Program-made: the position numbers and the translations under genes
Shown here: positions 1-6,573 of the stretch, piece by piece
Position numbering within the stretch: the first letter of the stretch is position 1
Layout of the letters: each line of letters starts with the position of its first letter
Notes under the pieces: model-generated
What the model was told of the DNA's origin: nothing
The model's input: only the letters and a program-made list of their open reading frames with translations
The model's database searches: none
Assembly (NCBI GenBank): GCA_023406915.1
Contig: JAEXTR010000333.1
Location: 1 to 7,915, forward strand
Source: Bacteroidota bacterium
GTDB taxonomy: Bacteria; Bacteroidota; Ignavibacteria; Ignavibacteriales; Ignavibacteriaceae
Reading direction: 5' to 3'
Length of the DNA: 7,915 nt

Positions 1-119
1 GAATGAAGTAATAGCTCAAGAATCTAACTATTTCTTGATTTTTGCCTCTTGATTTTACCAGTTCGTAATTACTCTATGGCGTCATTATTCCCTAAAATAA
101 AACCGGTAAACCTGTCACA
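1..119. other. Gene-free left edge with a weak hairpin
   Basis: No supportable gene lies here. A 7-bp inverted repeat, TCAAGAA (16-22) and TTCTTGA (32-38), has a 9-base loop and is followed on the plus strand by a short T run (39-43), so it resembles a weak terminator for a plus-strand gene ending left of the window. A 10-base direct repeat, TCTTGATTTT, sits at 33-42 and 47-56. All three plus-strand frames are closed by position 52. The stem is AT-rich and short, so terminator function is only a possibility. Confidence 0.3.
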
Positions 120-749
120 CTAAGGTACATGGTCCACTTTCCTTTTAATACATGCGATCGGGTTACCTCCCCAGATTTCATCCTCCGGAATGCTCTTTGT
201 TACAACTGATCCGGCACCAATAACAGCTCGGTTTCCGATGGATACTCCTTTCATGATGATTGAATTCGCACCAATAAAGACATCATCACCAATAATTACC
301 GGCTTGGATCGGATTTTTTCGATATTGTGCACTCTTCTTTCCAGATAATCGAGTGGATGAAAATCTGTATCCCATACAGCAGTGTTAACACCAAAATTAC
401 AGTATTTCCCAATAGTTACGGATTTATACACACAAATCGAAGTTCCTGAAAGACCGCTTCCGGATCCAATTGTCAGGGTTGCATTATCAAGTACACAAAT
501 AGAGACAGGTTTGAAAATTCCGGCAAAGTTGTATCTAGTGTGGGAACGGAAAATCACATTATCCTCAATTATAACTATGCCATTCATACGAATGTCAATG
601 AATAACTTCCCATAAACCCGAATATTTTCCCCCCACCGAACTTGTGGGTAGAGGAGCTTAATAATGAATTTATATTTAAGCGAATTGAGAGTAGTGATGG
701 CTTCTCTCAATCGATCTTTCAGTGCCATTATTTTTTTTATCGATGCCAT
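120..749 (-). CDS. Hexapeptide-repeat (left-handed beta-helix) O-acyltransferase, probable polysaccharide O-acetyltransferase
   Basis: A 209-residue protein of the WcaF/LacA-like hexapeptide acyltransferase family, cytoplasmic trimers that move an acetyl (or other acyl) group from acyl-CoA to a sugar hydroxyl. Hexapeptide-like turns run through about residues 90-125 (TIGSGSG, VTIGKYCNFG) and 150-185 (VIIGDDVFIGANSIIMKG, AVIGAGSVVTKSIP). The WDTDFHP stretch carries His131, at the position of the family's catalytic histidine, and the C-terminus has the usual GGNPIACIKR (194-203). Length is normal for the family. The ATG at 749 has no Shine-Dalgarno match; a second in-frame ATG at 728 (Met8), beyond a run of eight A, is an alternative start. 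The gene stands alone, divergent from the rest of the locus. The family call is secure; the acceptor sugar cannot be read from sequence, and serine acetyltransferase-like roles are less likely given the context. Confidence 0.93.
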   Translation of the reverse strand: MASIKKIMALKDRLREAITTLNSLKYKFIIKLLYPQVRWGENIRVYGKLFIDIRMNGIVIIEDNVIFRSHTRYNFAGIFKPVSICVLDNATLTIGSGSGLSGTSICVYKSVTIGKYCNFGVNTAVWDTDFHPLDYLERRVHNIEKIRSKPVIIGDDVFIGANSIIMKGVSIGNRAVIGAGSVVTKSIPEDEIWGGNPIACIKRKVDHVP

Positions 750-751
750 AC

Positions 752-774
752 TTCAAATTTAGTACAAATTTGAA
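752..774. repeat. Perfect 9-bp inverted repeat just upstream of the acyltransferase start
   Basis: TTCAAATTT (752-760) and AAATTTGAA (766-774) are perfect reverse complements around the 5-base spacer AGTAC. The element begins two bases upstream of the minus-strand start codon (ATG at 747-749). Read on the minus strand, the half nearer the gene contains TAAATTTG (761 to 754), which matches the Bacteroidota -7 promoter consensus TAnnTTTG. It could be an operator, a promoter-overlapping site or a hairpin at the 5' end of the mRNA. No function is demonstrated. Confidence 0.5.
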
Positions 775-833
775 ACCCACGAAAATTCCTGAATGGAGGT
801 GAACTGTTCTCTTTGATTTGCAATACGCCGTTA

Positions 834-851
834 GGTCTCAAAAAAGGTCTC
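834..851. repeat. GGTCTC direct repeat separated by A6
   Basis: GGTCTC occurs at 834-839 and again at 846-851, separated by six A, giving a 12-base period inside the divergent gap. It could be a tandem half-site for a regulator, but a short repeat like this can also arise by chance. Confidence 0.3.
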
Positions 852-907
852 TGGTTTTCTTGAAACTAACAACAGCAGCATTCGCCAGGGTTTATAAATA
901 AGACAAT

Positions 908-927
908 TATAATCTCTAGTATAATCT
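908..927 (+). promoter_or_regulatory. Tandem TATAATCT direct repeat, two possible -10 boxes
   Basis: TATAATCT at 908-915 and 920-927 is an exact 8-base repeat with a 12-base period, and each copy contains a perfect sigma-70 type -10 hexamer TATAAT. I do not see a good -35 hexamer 16-18 bases upstream of either: the nearest TTGAAA (860-865) is too far away. If used, transcripts would have a leader of about 220 bases before the GT4 start. The repeat is certain; the promoter call is weak. Confidence 0.25.
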
Positions 928-1136
928 TTCAAAGGATCTCAATGGTAGGTGATTATGGAGTATCTGTATATATTTGGAATGGCTTTCACTAGTGTTTAGA
1001 TTTACGACCTATTAGGAAGCTAAAGTGACTTCAATGGAGAGTATATCATTTGTCAGAATTGATTACAATGATGTATTCATTTTGCTCCAGAAAACAGAAA
1101 ATTTCGAGAACTCAAATTGACGAAGATAAAATTCTT

Positions 1137-1141
1137 GGAGG
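1137..1141 (+). promoter_or_regulatory. Ribosome binding site of the GT4 gene
   Basis: GGAGG ends 11 bases before the ATG at 1153 and 17 bases before the next in-frame ATG at 1159, which favours 1153. This is the only strong Shine-Dalgarno match seen before a gene start in the window. Confidence 0.55.
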
Positions 1142-1152
1142 AATGATTTCTT

Positions 1153-2313
1153 ATGAAGATGATTCGAGAAGTAACCGTTTATACAAATGGCGATTCATCA
1201 AAGATTAGTACATGGTCGAATGTCCCCTTCTTGTTAACCGAAACTCTTCAATCGCAGGGGTTAAAGGTTAATAGAGTGAATTTGTATCCAAGACGAATTC
1301 CTGAGAAAGTATATAACCTGTTTGTAGACAGGATAGTGCGAAGGTTTCATCCGATGACCTCCTATTCCTACTTTAGATCATTACTCCATTACTATGATGT
1401 TAAGCTAAGAGTCTGGCAGGCTGTTAGGAAATTCAAGGGATCAGATGCTGAATTATTCTTAACATATAGTTTCTCAGCTCTTGGTATTAGTTCAAAACCC
1501 AGTGTACTTTTTTGTGACAGAACCTATGAGATCTATATCCAACAGTTTCTTAAAAGAGCACCTGACTCACTTGAGCGAAAGAGCATAGAGAGAGAAGAGG
1601 CCATGGTACGGAATGCAGATACAGTTATATCATTGTATCCTGCAGTTGCTGAGATTTTAAGAGAGAGATTCCCCAAAACAAACGTTGCCTACCTGGGTAA
1701 TGTGATTAATTGTGTAATCGATCCCCCGTCGCAGGAGATAATTACTCAAAAACGAGCCTCACGGAATATACTTTTTATTGGTGGTCCACATTATATTCAA
1801 GGAGCTGAATGTCTGATCGAAGCATTTTCCCTATTGAAGATTAAAATGCCAGAAATTCAATTGGATATTGTTGCTATGGATTCGTCAATGTTCAAGAGTC
1901 TGCCGTCTGGGGTGACCTGCCATGGTTATTTAGATAAAAGTGATTTTGATGGCAGACAAAAATATTACTCACTCTTAAAAGATGCTAAACTGTTAGTTAA
2001 CACTACTCCTATGTGGAGCGGATTTTCGTCGATGATTGAAGCCATGTATTTTTACACTCCAGTAATTACCTCATTATACGATGAGTTTTCAGAGACATTT
2101 GGATTGAACCTTAATTTTGGTGAATATTGTGAGAATAAACCAGCAATACTGGAGGAAAAAATAGAGAAGGTTTTTACGACTGATGAATACGAAATGATGT
2201 GCTTAAATGCTCATGATGCAGTGAAGGATTTTACCTGGAGTGATTATGTTAGGAAAATAGTAGGGATAATCAGTACACTGGGAAACCACAATCAAAGTGG
2301 GGGAACTCCCTGA
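1153..2313 (+). CDS. GT4-type (GT-B fold) glycosyltransferase
   Basis: A 386-residue cytoplasmic or membrane-associated glycosyltransferase that would add a sugar to the lipid-linked repeat unit. The C-terminal nucleotide-sugar half is recognisable: the glycine-rich ILFIGGPHYIQGAECLIEAF (about 206-225), a GYLDKSD turn (258-264), and a donor-site stretch with GFSSMIEAM (290-298) followed by PVITS (303-307). The second glutamate of the EX7E motif is present (Glu296), but the position eight residues earlier is Trp288 instead of Glu. The N-terminal half (1-190) is variable, as usual for acceptor domains, with CDRTYEIYI at 121-129. Length is typical. It lies between gaps of 403 and 189 bases, so it is probably a single-gene unit. 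Donor, acceptor and linkage cannot be predicted. Confidence 0.87.
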   Translation: MKMIREVTVYTNGDSSKISTWSNVPFLLTETLQSQGLKVNRVNLYPRRIPEKVYNLFVDRIVRRFHPMTSYSYFRSLLHYYDVKLRVWQAVRKFKGSDAELFLTYSFSALGISSKPSVLFCDRTYEIYIQQFLKRAPDSLERKSIEREEAMVRNADTVISLYPAVAEILRERFPKTNVAYLGNVINCVIDPPSQEIITQKRASRNILFIGGPHYIQGAECLIEAFSLLKIKMPEIQLDIVAMDSSMFKSLPSGVTCHGYLDKSDFDGRQKYYSLLKDAKLLVNTTPMWSGFSSMIEAMYFYTPVITSLYDEFSETFGLNLNFGEYCENKPAILEEKIEKVFTTDEYEMMCLNAHDAVKDFTWSDYVRKIVGIISTLGNHNQSGGTP

Positions 2314-2345
2314 CTTGTCATTTGCATTGAACAAGGATTTGCAAG

Positions 2346-2369
2346 AGCTTCAATTTCAGAATTGAAGCT
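2346..2369 (+). terminator. Strong hairpin after the GT4 gene, possible terminator
   Basis: AGCTTCAATT (2346-2355) and AATTGAAGCT (2360-2369) form a perfect 10-bp stem with the 4-base loop TCAG, starting 33 bases after the GT4 stop codon. The following bases (GATTCTCTATTT) are T-rich but not a clean T run, so it is an imperfect intrinsic terminator; mRNA 3'-end protection or a regulator site are alternatives. A second, imperfect hairpin (2295-2316, GGG/CCC core around loop AACT) spans the stop codon itself. Confidence 0.45.
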
Positions 2370-2440
2370 GATTCTCTATTTACGAACCAACAAGCAATCA
2401 AACCTCAATAAGTGTTCAATGCCAAACCTCCGTCTATTCC

Positions 2441-2459
2441 ATTTATTTTCAGAATAAAT
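2441..2459. repeat. 7-bp inverted repeat upstream of the chain-length gene
   Basis: ATTTATT (2441-2447) and AATAAAT (2453-2459) flank the spacer TTCAG, 43 bases before the start codon at 2503. It is pure AT in its arms and lies where the operon promoter should be, so it could be an operator. Its centre shares the 9-mer TTTCAGAAT (2447-2455) with the hairpin at 2346-2369 (copy at 2354-2362). A partial TAnnTTTG-like sequence, TACATTTA, follows at about 2465-2472. Confidence 0.35.
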
Positions 2460-2502
2460 AGTATTACATTTAGTTATTATTTAAGAAAGATTAGAGTGAT
2501 TA

Positions 2503-3693
2503 ATGGTCGAAGACCGTAGTTTGCAATTCATTGACTATTTACTTTTCATCTTCAAACGAAAAGCTTTTTTGTTCATCCTCGCATGTATTGTGATGGTAGC
2601 TTCCTACTCAATGATTTATTTTTTTGTAGATGAGGAGTACGAAGCAGTAGCAACAATAATCCCGTCTGAATCAAAGAGTCTGGCGGGAATGAGTTCTCTG
2701 TTTAAAAGTATTTCCAGTTTGCCGTTTGGATTAGGCAGTGGAGGTTCGCAGTCAGAAATGGACCTTTATACTGCTTTCGTGTATAGTAGAAGTTCATTGG
2801 AAAAAGTTATAAAGAAGTTTGACTTGCAAATGGAGTATGGTGTTGATAGTAGTATGGAAAAGGCTGTAAAGACACTACGCTCCAAAGTGAATGTCAATGA
2901 TGAGGATAAAGTCTCTTATACAATTGCTGTTCGTGCAAGTACACCTCAAAAGGCTGCAGATATGACGAACTATATTGTATCAATTCTGAATGAAAGTGTC
3001 ATTGACTTGAATGTAAAAAAGTCAAGAGAGAATCGTCTTTTTCTTGAAGAAAGGTATTCAGAGATCAAAAGTAGTCTCCGACTTGCTGAGGACTCTCTTT
3101 TAATTTTTCAAAAAAATACTGGAGTGTTTGAGGCAGAGCAGCAAGTTAAGGCTAGTATTGAAGCATTTGCAAATCTGGATGCTGAGCTCGCCCGAAAGCA
3201 AACAGAATTAGAAGTTATTCAAAAAATATCTGGTGCTGAATCAGTTGCTGCAAAAGATTTGGAGGCCGGTGTTACCGCACTTAAAGAGAAAATCCGTTCA
3301 ATTAAGAAAGGAGGTACCAGTGAAAGTGTCCTTCTGGCTTTTAGTGGTATTCCTGAGAAAGCGATGGAGTATTTCCGGCTCTATCGCAATGTGAAAATAA
3401 TGACCACAATGTTGGAATTTGTGCTACCACTTTATGAACAAGCCAGATTTGAGGAACAAAAGGATACACCGATCTTTCAGGTATTGGATCAAGCTACGCC
3501 TCCAGAAAAAAGGATTTATCCTAAAAGAGTATTCATGTCTGCTGGGATCACTTTTTTCGTTCTTTTTACGGTTATTTTCTTCCTGATCGTTAATGAAGTA
3601 TTCAAGCACTCTTCAAATCCTAAACTTAAGGAACTTCAACGAGAGCTCCGGATTTTTTCACGAAGGAATAAAAATCCCAGGATTGATCCTTGA
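2503..3693 (+). CDS. Wzz-type polysaccharide chain-length determinant (polysaccharide co-polymerase)
   Basis: A 396-residue inner-membrane protein with the Wzz architecture: short cytoplasmic N-terminus, membrane segment at about 21-42, a large periplasmic part rich in helices and likely coiled coil (about 170-270), and a second membrane segment at about 343-364 followed by a basic cytoplasmic tail. The proline-rich signature before the second membrane helix is present (ATPPEKRIYPKR, 331-342). There is no C-terminal Walker kinase domain, so it is not a fused BY-kinase type. A glycine/serine-rich stretch (74-84) lies in the first part of the periplasmic domain. Family members interact with the Wzy polymerase and set chain length. 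The ATG has only a weak purine-rich leader. It is the first gene of the packed operon, and its TGA overlaps the next ATG by one base. It is longer than enterobacterial Wzz (about 325) but normal for Bacteroidota-like homologues. Confidence 0.9.
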   Translation: MVEDRSLQFIDYLLFIFKRKAFLFILACIVMVASYSMIYFFVDEEYEAVATIIPSESKSLAGMSSLFKSISSLPFGLGSGGSQSEMDLYTAFVYSRSSLEKVIKKFDLQMEYGVDSSMEKAVKTLRSKVNVNDEDKVSYTIAVRASTPQKAADMTNYIVSILNESVIDLNVKKSRENRLFLEERYSEIKSSLRLAEDSLLIFQKNTGVFEAEQQVKASIEAFANLDAELARKQTELEVIQKISGAESVAAKDLEAGVTALKEKIRSIKKGGTSESVLLAFSGIPEKAMEYFRLYRNVKIMTTMLEFVLPLYEQARFEEQKDTPIFQVLDQATPPEKRIYPKRVFMSAGITFFVLFTVIFFLIVNEVFKHSSNPKLKELQRELRIFSRRNKNPRIDP

Positions 3694-5099
3694 TGGTATC
3701 TGAGGCAGAAAAGCTTATACCGAGGCCGTGGAGGATGTATGGGTTTGGAGTACTGCTTGCTGTTTTTGTCCTATACTTTCTTACCCAATTACCTTCAGGG
3801 GGATTAATTTACGGGCTGGCTTTCTCAATCCCACTGATTGCAGTAATGACATTCAGTTTCAGGATATCACTTACAGTGCTCGTTTTTTCGCTCTTTCTCG
3901 ATATCAATCTTTTTTATCTGATAAAGCTGTCTAATATCCTTACAATTCAGGTTATAATATCATACTGGCTCACACATAGGGATGCAACAGTTGAAAATCA
4001 GCTATTCCCTCTCAAAGCTGTGTTCTTGCTTTTCTTTATCTCTGTGTTACCATCCTTTATAAACGCTGTTTCACCAGGAATGAGTTTGCTCATGTTGAGC
4101 AATCTCCTTCTCTTTTGGGGCATTCAGTTTGTTGTCTTTAAGCATGTGGAAGATTACGCAGCCTTAAAAAGAATTATTTTCGCCTATTTCACAATCAATG
4201 TAATCAATACAGTATATCTAGTCTATCAGGTACTGGGTAAAGGATATGGAAGGACATTTGGTTTCAGTGGTATAATGTTTGGCGATTACGCAGCAATCGC
4301 GATTTTTATCAGTTTAATGTACTTGATCTACGGTGAGAAGGGGGGGAGGGTACCAATTATTCTAACACTTTCGGTTCTTGTTGTCGGGCTATTCTTGACA
4401 CAAACAAGAAATCCGATGCTGAACCTACTGATTGTGTTGTTTCTTTTAGTGATCTATATGATCCGGAGGGGGGATATTGTACTTGTTAAACGAAGAAACC
4501 TGGTATTGGGAGTTCTTACCGTTTTAATTGTAGCTGTGCTTCTTGCAGGAGTTTTAAATTCCATTGGTCTTGATGTCTTCAAGCGTGTTGAGAGTACTAC
4601 TGAAATTGACCAGAAAGAGTTAGTCGAACAGGGTGTGACATCAAACTCGCTGTTGACACGATTTTTTATCTGGCAAATTGGTTGGGAGGCATTTAAGGCT
4701 CATCCAGTAATAGGTATTGGTATCTATGGTTTTCCCTTCACCTCCGAACAGTATTCTCAGTTACCGGACATCCTTTACAATCGTTATGTGAAAACTCTTA
4801 CCCCGCATGTTGGATATTATACCGTGCTTATCGAGGCTGGGATCATTGGATTTATTGCGTTTTTGGTTTATATAACAAGTATTTTAAAAATGGCGTTCGG
4901 GGCTATACGGCTTGCTGTAACAAAGGAAGAGGTCTCTTTCGCAATTATTTTTGCTTTTTTGCAAGTATATATTATTCTTTCACTGCTTTTCTCTGATGCC
5001 TGGTTATGGGGATTAGGATCAGTTTTGTGGGGACTACTTACGGGTATGATGTTCGCACACACGAAAATGCTAAATAGAAAATACCTTGATCTCCGCTGA
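3693..5099 (+). CDS. O-antigen ligase/polymerase family (Wzy/WaaL-type) membrane protein, likely the repeat-unit polymerase
   Basis: A 468-residue protein with about ten to twelve hydrophobic segments and one large periplasmic loop (about 290-372). Typical family marks are TQTRN (236-240, Arg239) at the start of a membrane helix, TRFFIW then HPVIGIGIYGF (322-347) in the loop, and PHVGYYTVLIEAGIIGF (371-387) with the conserved His372. Wzy polymerases and WaaL ligases share this architecture; the position between Wzz and Wzx favours a Wzy polymerase that joins undecaprenyl-linked repeat units in the periplasm. I chose the ATG at 3693, in the TGATG overlap with the chain-length gene, which suggests translational coupling; a TTG one codon earlier (3690) is also open. 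The gene contains a G7 run (4340-4346) and a G6 run (4468-4473), yet the frame is intact. Confidence 0.88.
   Translation: MVSEAEKLIPRPWRMYGFGVLLAVFVLYFLTQLPSGGLIYGLAFSIPLIAVMTFSFRISLTVLVFSLFLDINLFYLIKLSNILTIQVIISYWLTHRDATVENQLFPLKAVFLLFFISVLPSFINAVSPGMSLLMLSNLLLFWGIQFVVFKHVEDYAALKRIIFAYFTINVINTVYLVYQVLGKGYGRTFGFSGIMFGDYAAIAIFISLMYLIYGEKGGRVPIILTLSVLVVGLFLTQTRNPMLNLLIVLFLLVIYMIRRGDIVLVKRRNLVLGVLTVLIVAVLLAGVLNSIGLDVFKRVESTTEIDQKELVEQGVTSNSLLTRFFIWQIGWEAFKAHPVIGIGIYGFPFTSEQYSQLPDILYNRYVKTLTPHVGYYTVLIEAGIIGFIAFLVYITSILKMAFGAIRLAVTKEEVSFAIIFAFLQVYIILSLLFSDAWLWGLGSVLWGLLTGMMFAHTKMLNRKYLDLR
4340..4346 (+). repeat. G7 homopolymer inside the polymerase gene
   Basis: Seven consecutive G lie in codons 216-218 (Lys-Gly-Gly) of an otherwise AT-rich gene, in a predicted loop, with AGGG directly after. 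A G6 run follows at 4468-4473. Slippage here would truncate the polymerase. The length is modest compared with known phase-variable tracts. Confidence 0.4.
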
Positions 5100-6573
5100 C
5101 AACAAAAATTCGCTCTGGTCGGCAGTGCAATATGGTACTGCAATGATTGTTTCCTTTATAACGCTTAAACTAAATCTGCTTACCTTTGGTACTGATCTGT
5201 TCGGCGTTTGGATTCTTCTATTCAGTATTTGGGGATTTGGCTCTATACTGGATTTTGGATTAAGTACTTCTATGGTACGATTCCTTGCTGAGGATTTCCA
5301 TAAAACAGGTAGACTGAATAATTCTCTTGTCTCAACAAGTTTGTTCTTTCTCTCTGCACTCGGATTCTTAATTGTAGTAGTTGCGATTATTACTGGGTCT
5401 TTTGTTTATGTGGCTGATGAAACACTTGTGCCAGAATCAATGAGTAATGAAGGGATGATGATACTTCTCTTTTTAGGGGTAAGTTTCTATTTTAAGTACA
5501 TAAGTATTGCTTTTCAGGCAACTCTTGAAGGAATGAATAATTTTGTTACGCCCAGTAAAATCAGTATTATTTATCACTTCATGATGCTGATTGCATCAAT
5601 AATAGTATATCTCCAATCATCAAGTCTTCTGATGCTCTCTATTCTCTATGCTTTTTCAGGTGTTCTCTATGCTTCTATCTATTTATGGAGAATGTTTACC
5701 TCTTTTCCTGACTTCACATTAAAAGTATCGAATGTACGCATTGCTTTAATAAAATCAATGTTCAATTATAGTATGTCCGTGCAGTTCACGAGTATGGTTG
5801 GAGCGATGTTTGACCCACTGATTAAATATGTAATCGGAAGCTACCAAGGTGCAGGTGTCGTATCTTATTACGAAATAGCAAGGCGATTTTCAACTGCAGC
5901 ATCACAGCTTTTTTATTTTTCCTTCAGGATATTGCTGCCCAAGGCATCAATACTTGAGACTGACCGTGAGTACAAGGTTTTCCTTGAGCAAAATGCTGCT
6001 CAAAATTCAAGGTTCGGTGTTGTGTATTCCAATGCAGTATTTGGGATTGGTGCAGCGGTGGTTGCCCTCATAATCCAGTATTACTTTGGTTTCCCTGAAG
6101 CGTTCATATTGTTTTTGATTCTGGCGATACCAGAATCTGTCAATAACTTTGGCTTTTCGCTCTTTATTTTTTTATTGGGAATAAAGAGGGCACTGTTCCT
6201 CGGTGTTTTGCAACTTATAGGTTTGATCATTATGCTCAGCATGCTCGTTGCAGGTTTTACCTTCTTTAACAGTATTCTAGGATTGCTCGGTTTTGCAACT
6301 GCCATCGTTGTAACAAATCTGGTAATGTTGCTATATGTGAGGAATTTAAGTGCTATCTCTGTGAGGGGATACCTAACTAAATCCGGTGCCATGAAGTTGC
6401 TGGTTTTAATTACAGCATTGATAACTAGTGTCTTTCTCGTGTTGTGGGGGGACGTTACTCCAGTGCAGGTTTCAATGCTTTTAGCAGGATTTGTACTGAT
6501 ATTTAATAGTCGTGAGTTTATTCATTACACAAAGCGTATTGCTTTTGCACTTTTCCCGGGAAAACAGGTATGA
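5086..6573 (+). CDS. Wzx-type polysaccharide flippase (MOP superfamily)
   Basis: A 495-residue polytopic inner-membrane protein with about twelve to fourteen hydrophobic segments, matching the Polysacc_synt/Wzx family that moves undecaprenyl-diphosphate-linked repeat units to the periplasm. The N-terminal pattern is characteristic: first helix from about residue 12, FGTDLFGVWILLFSI (34-48), then LDFGLSTSMVRFLAED (55-70). YYEIARRFSTAASQLF (261-276) and RILLPKAS (281-288) match the central conserved part. Start choice: the TTG at 5086 overlaps the polymerase gene by 14 bases. The first in-frame ATG (5143, Met20) would remove part of the first membrane helix, so TTG is preferred, although GTG at 5125 (codon 14) cannot be ruled out. 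No Shine-Dalgarno match is seen, so coupling to upstream translation is likely. Its TGA overlaps the ATG of the next gene (ATGA). Confidence 0.9.
   Translation: MISADNKNSLWSAVQYGTAMIVSFITLKLNLLTFGTDLFGVWILLFSIWGFGSILDFGLSTSMVRFLAEDFHKTGRLNNSLVSTSLFFLSALGFLIVVVAIITGSFVYVADETLVPESMSNEGMMILLFLGVSFYFKYISIAFQATLEGMNNFVTPSKISIIYHFMMLIASIIVYLQSSSLLMLSILYAFSGVLYASIYLWRMFTSFPDFTLKVSNVRIALIKSMFNYSMSVQFTSMVGAMFDPLIKYVIGSYQGAGVVSYYEIARRFSTAASQLFYFSFRILLPKASILETDREYKVFLEQNAAQNSRFGVVYSNAVFGIGAAVVALIIQYYFGFPEAFILFLILAIPESVNNFGFSLFIFLLGIKRALFLGVLQLIGLIIMLSMLVAGFTFFNSILGLLGFATAIVVTNLVMLLYVRNLSAISVRGYLTKSGAMKLLVLITALITSVFLVLWGDVTPVQVSMLLAGFVLIFNSREFIHYTKRIAFALFPGKQV
6551..6564. repeat. 14-bp perfect palindrome at the flippase/GT2 junction
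   Basis: TTTT-CCCGGG-AAAA is a perfect palindrome inside the last codons of the flippase gene, six bases before the GT2 start. One such 14-bp palindrome is roughly what chance would give in a window this size (about 0.5 expected), so only its place at the composition boundary makes it worth noting. Confidence 0.3.

Larger units (their letters stand above)
750..1152. other. 403-base divergent intergenic region without a supportable gene
   Basis: All frames on both strands are broken into short pieces and I recognise no protein remnant. The longest-looking plus-strand start (ATG at 942) stops after 16 codons. The region must hold the promoters for the acyltransferase (leftward) and the GT4 gene (rightward). 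It carries the inverted repeat at 752-774, a GGTCTC direct repeat at 834-851, two TATAAT boxes inside a direct repeat at 908-927, and one TAnnTTTG-like box (TATATTTG, 969-976), which has no obvious -33 partner. It is long for a divergent promoter region, so a decayed gene or a small RNA cannot be excluded. Confidence 0.5.

Noticed and set aside
2..52. Possible C-terminal tail of a plus-strand gene entering from the left (frame 2, 16 codons then TGA)
   Set aside because: Sixteen open codons are expected by chance, no motif is recognisable, and the hairpin at 16-38 would lie inside the coding sequence.
382..615. Plus-strand open frame inside the acyltransferase gene
   Set aside because: It lies wholly antisense to a well-supported hexapeptide acyltransferase and its translation resembles no known protein.
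1143..1208. ATG at 1143 opening a 21-codon frame overlapping the GT4 start
   Set aside because: The Shine-Dalgarno sequence is only one base away from this ATG, too close to be used, and the frame overlaps the GT4 gene.
4868..5143. Minus-strand open frame across the polymerase/flippase junction
   Set aside because: It is antisense to two well-supported membrane proteins, and its translation is not protein-like for any family I know.
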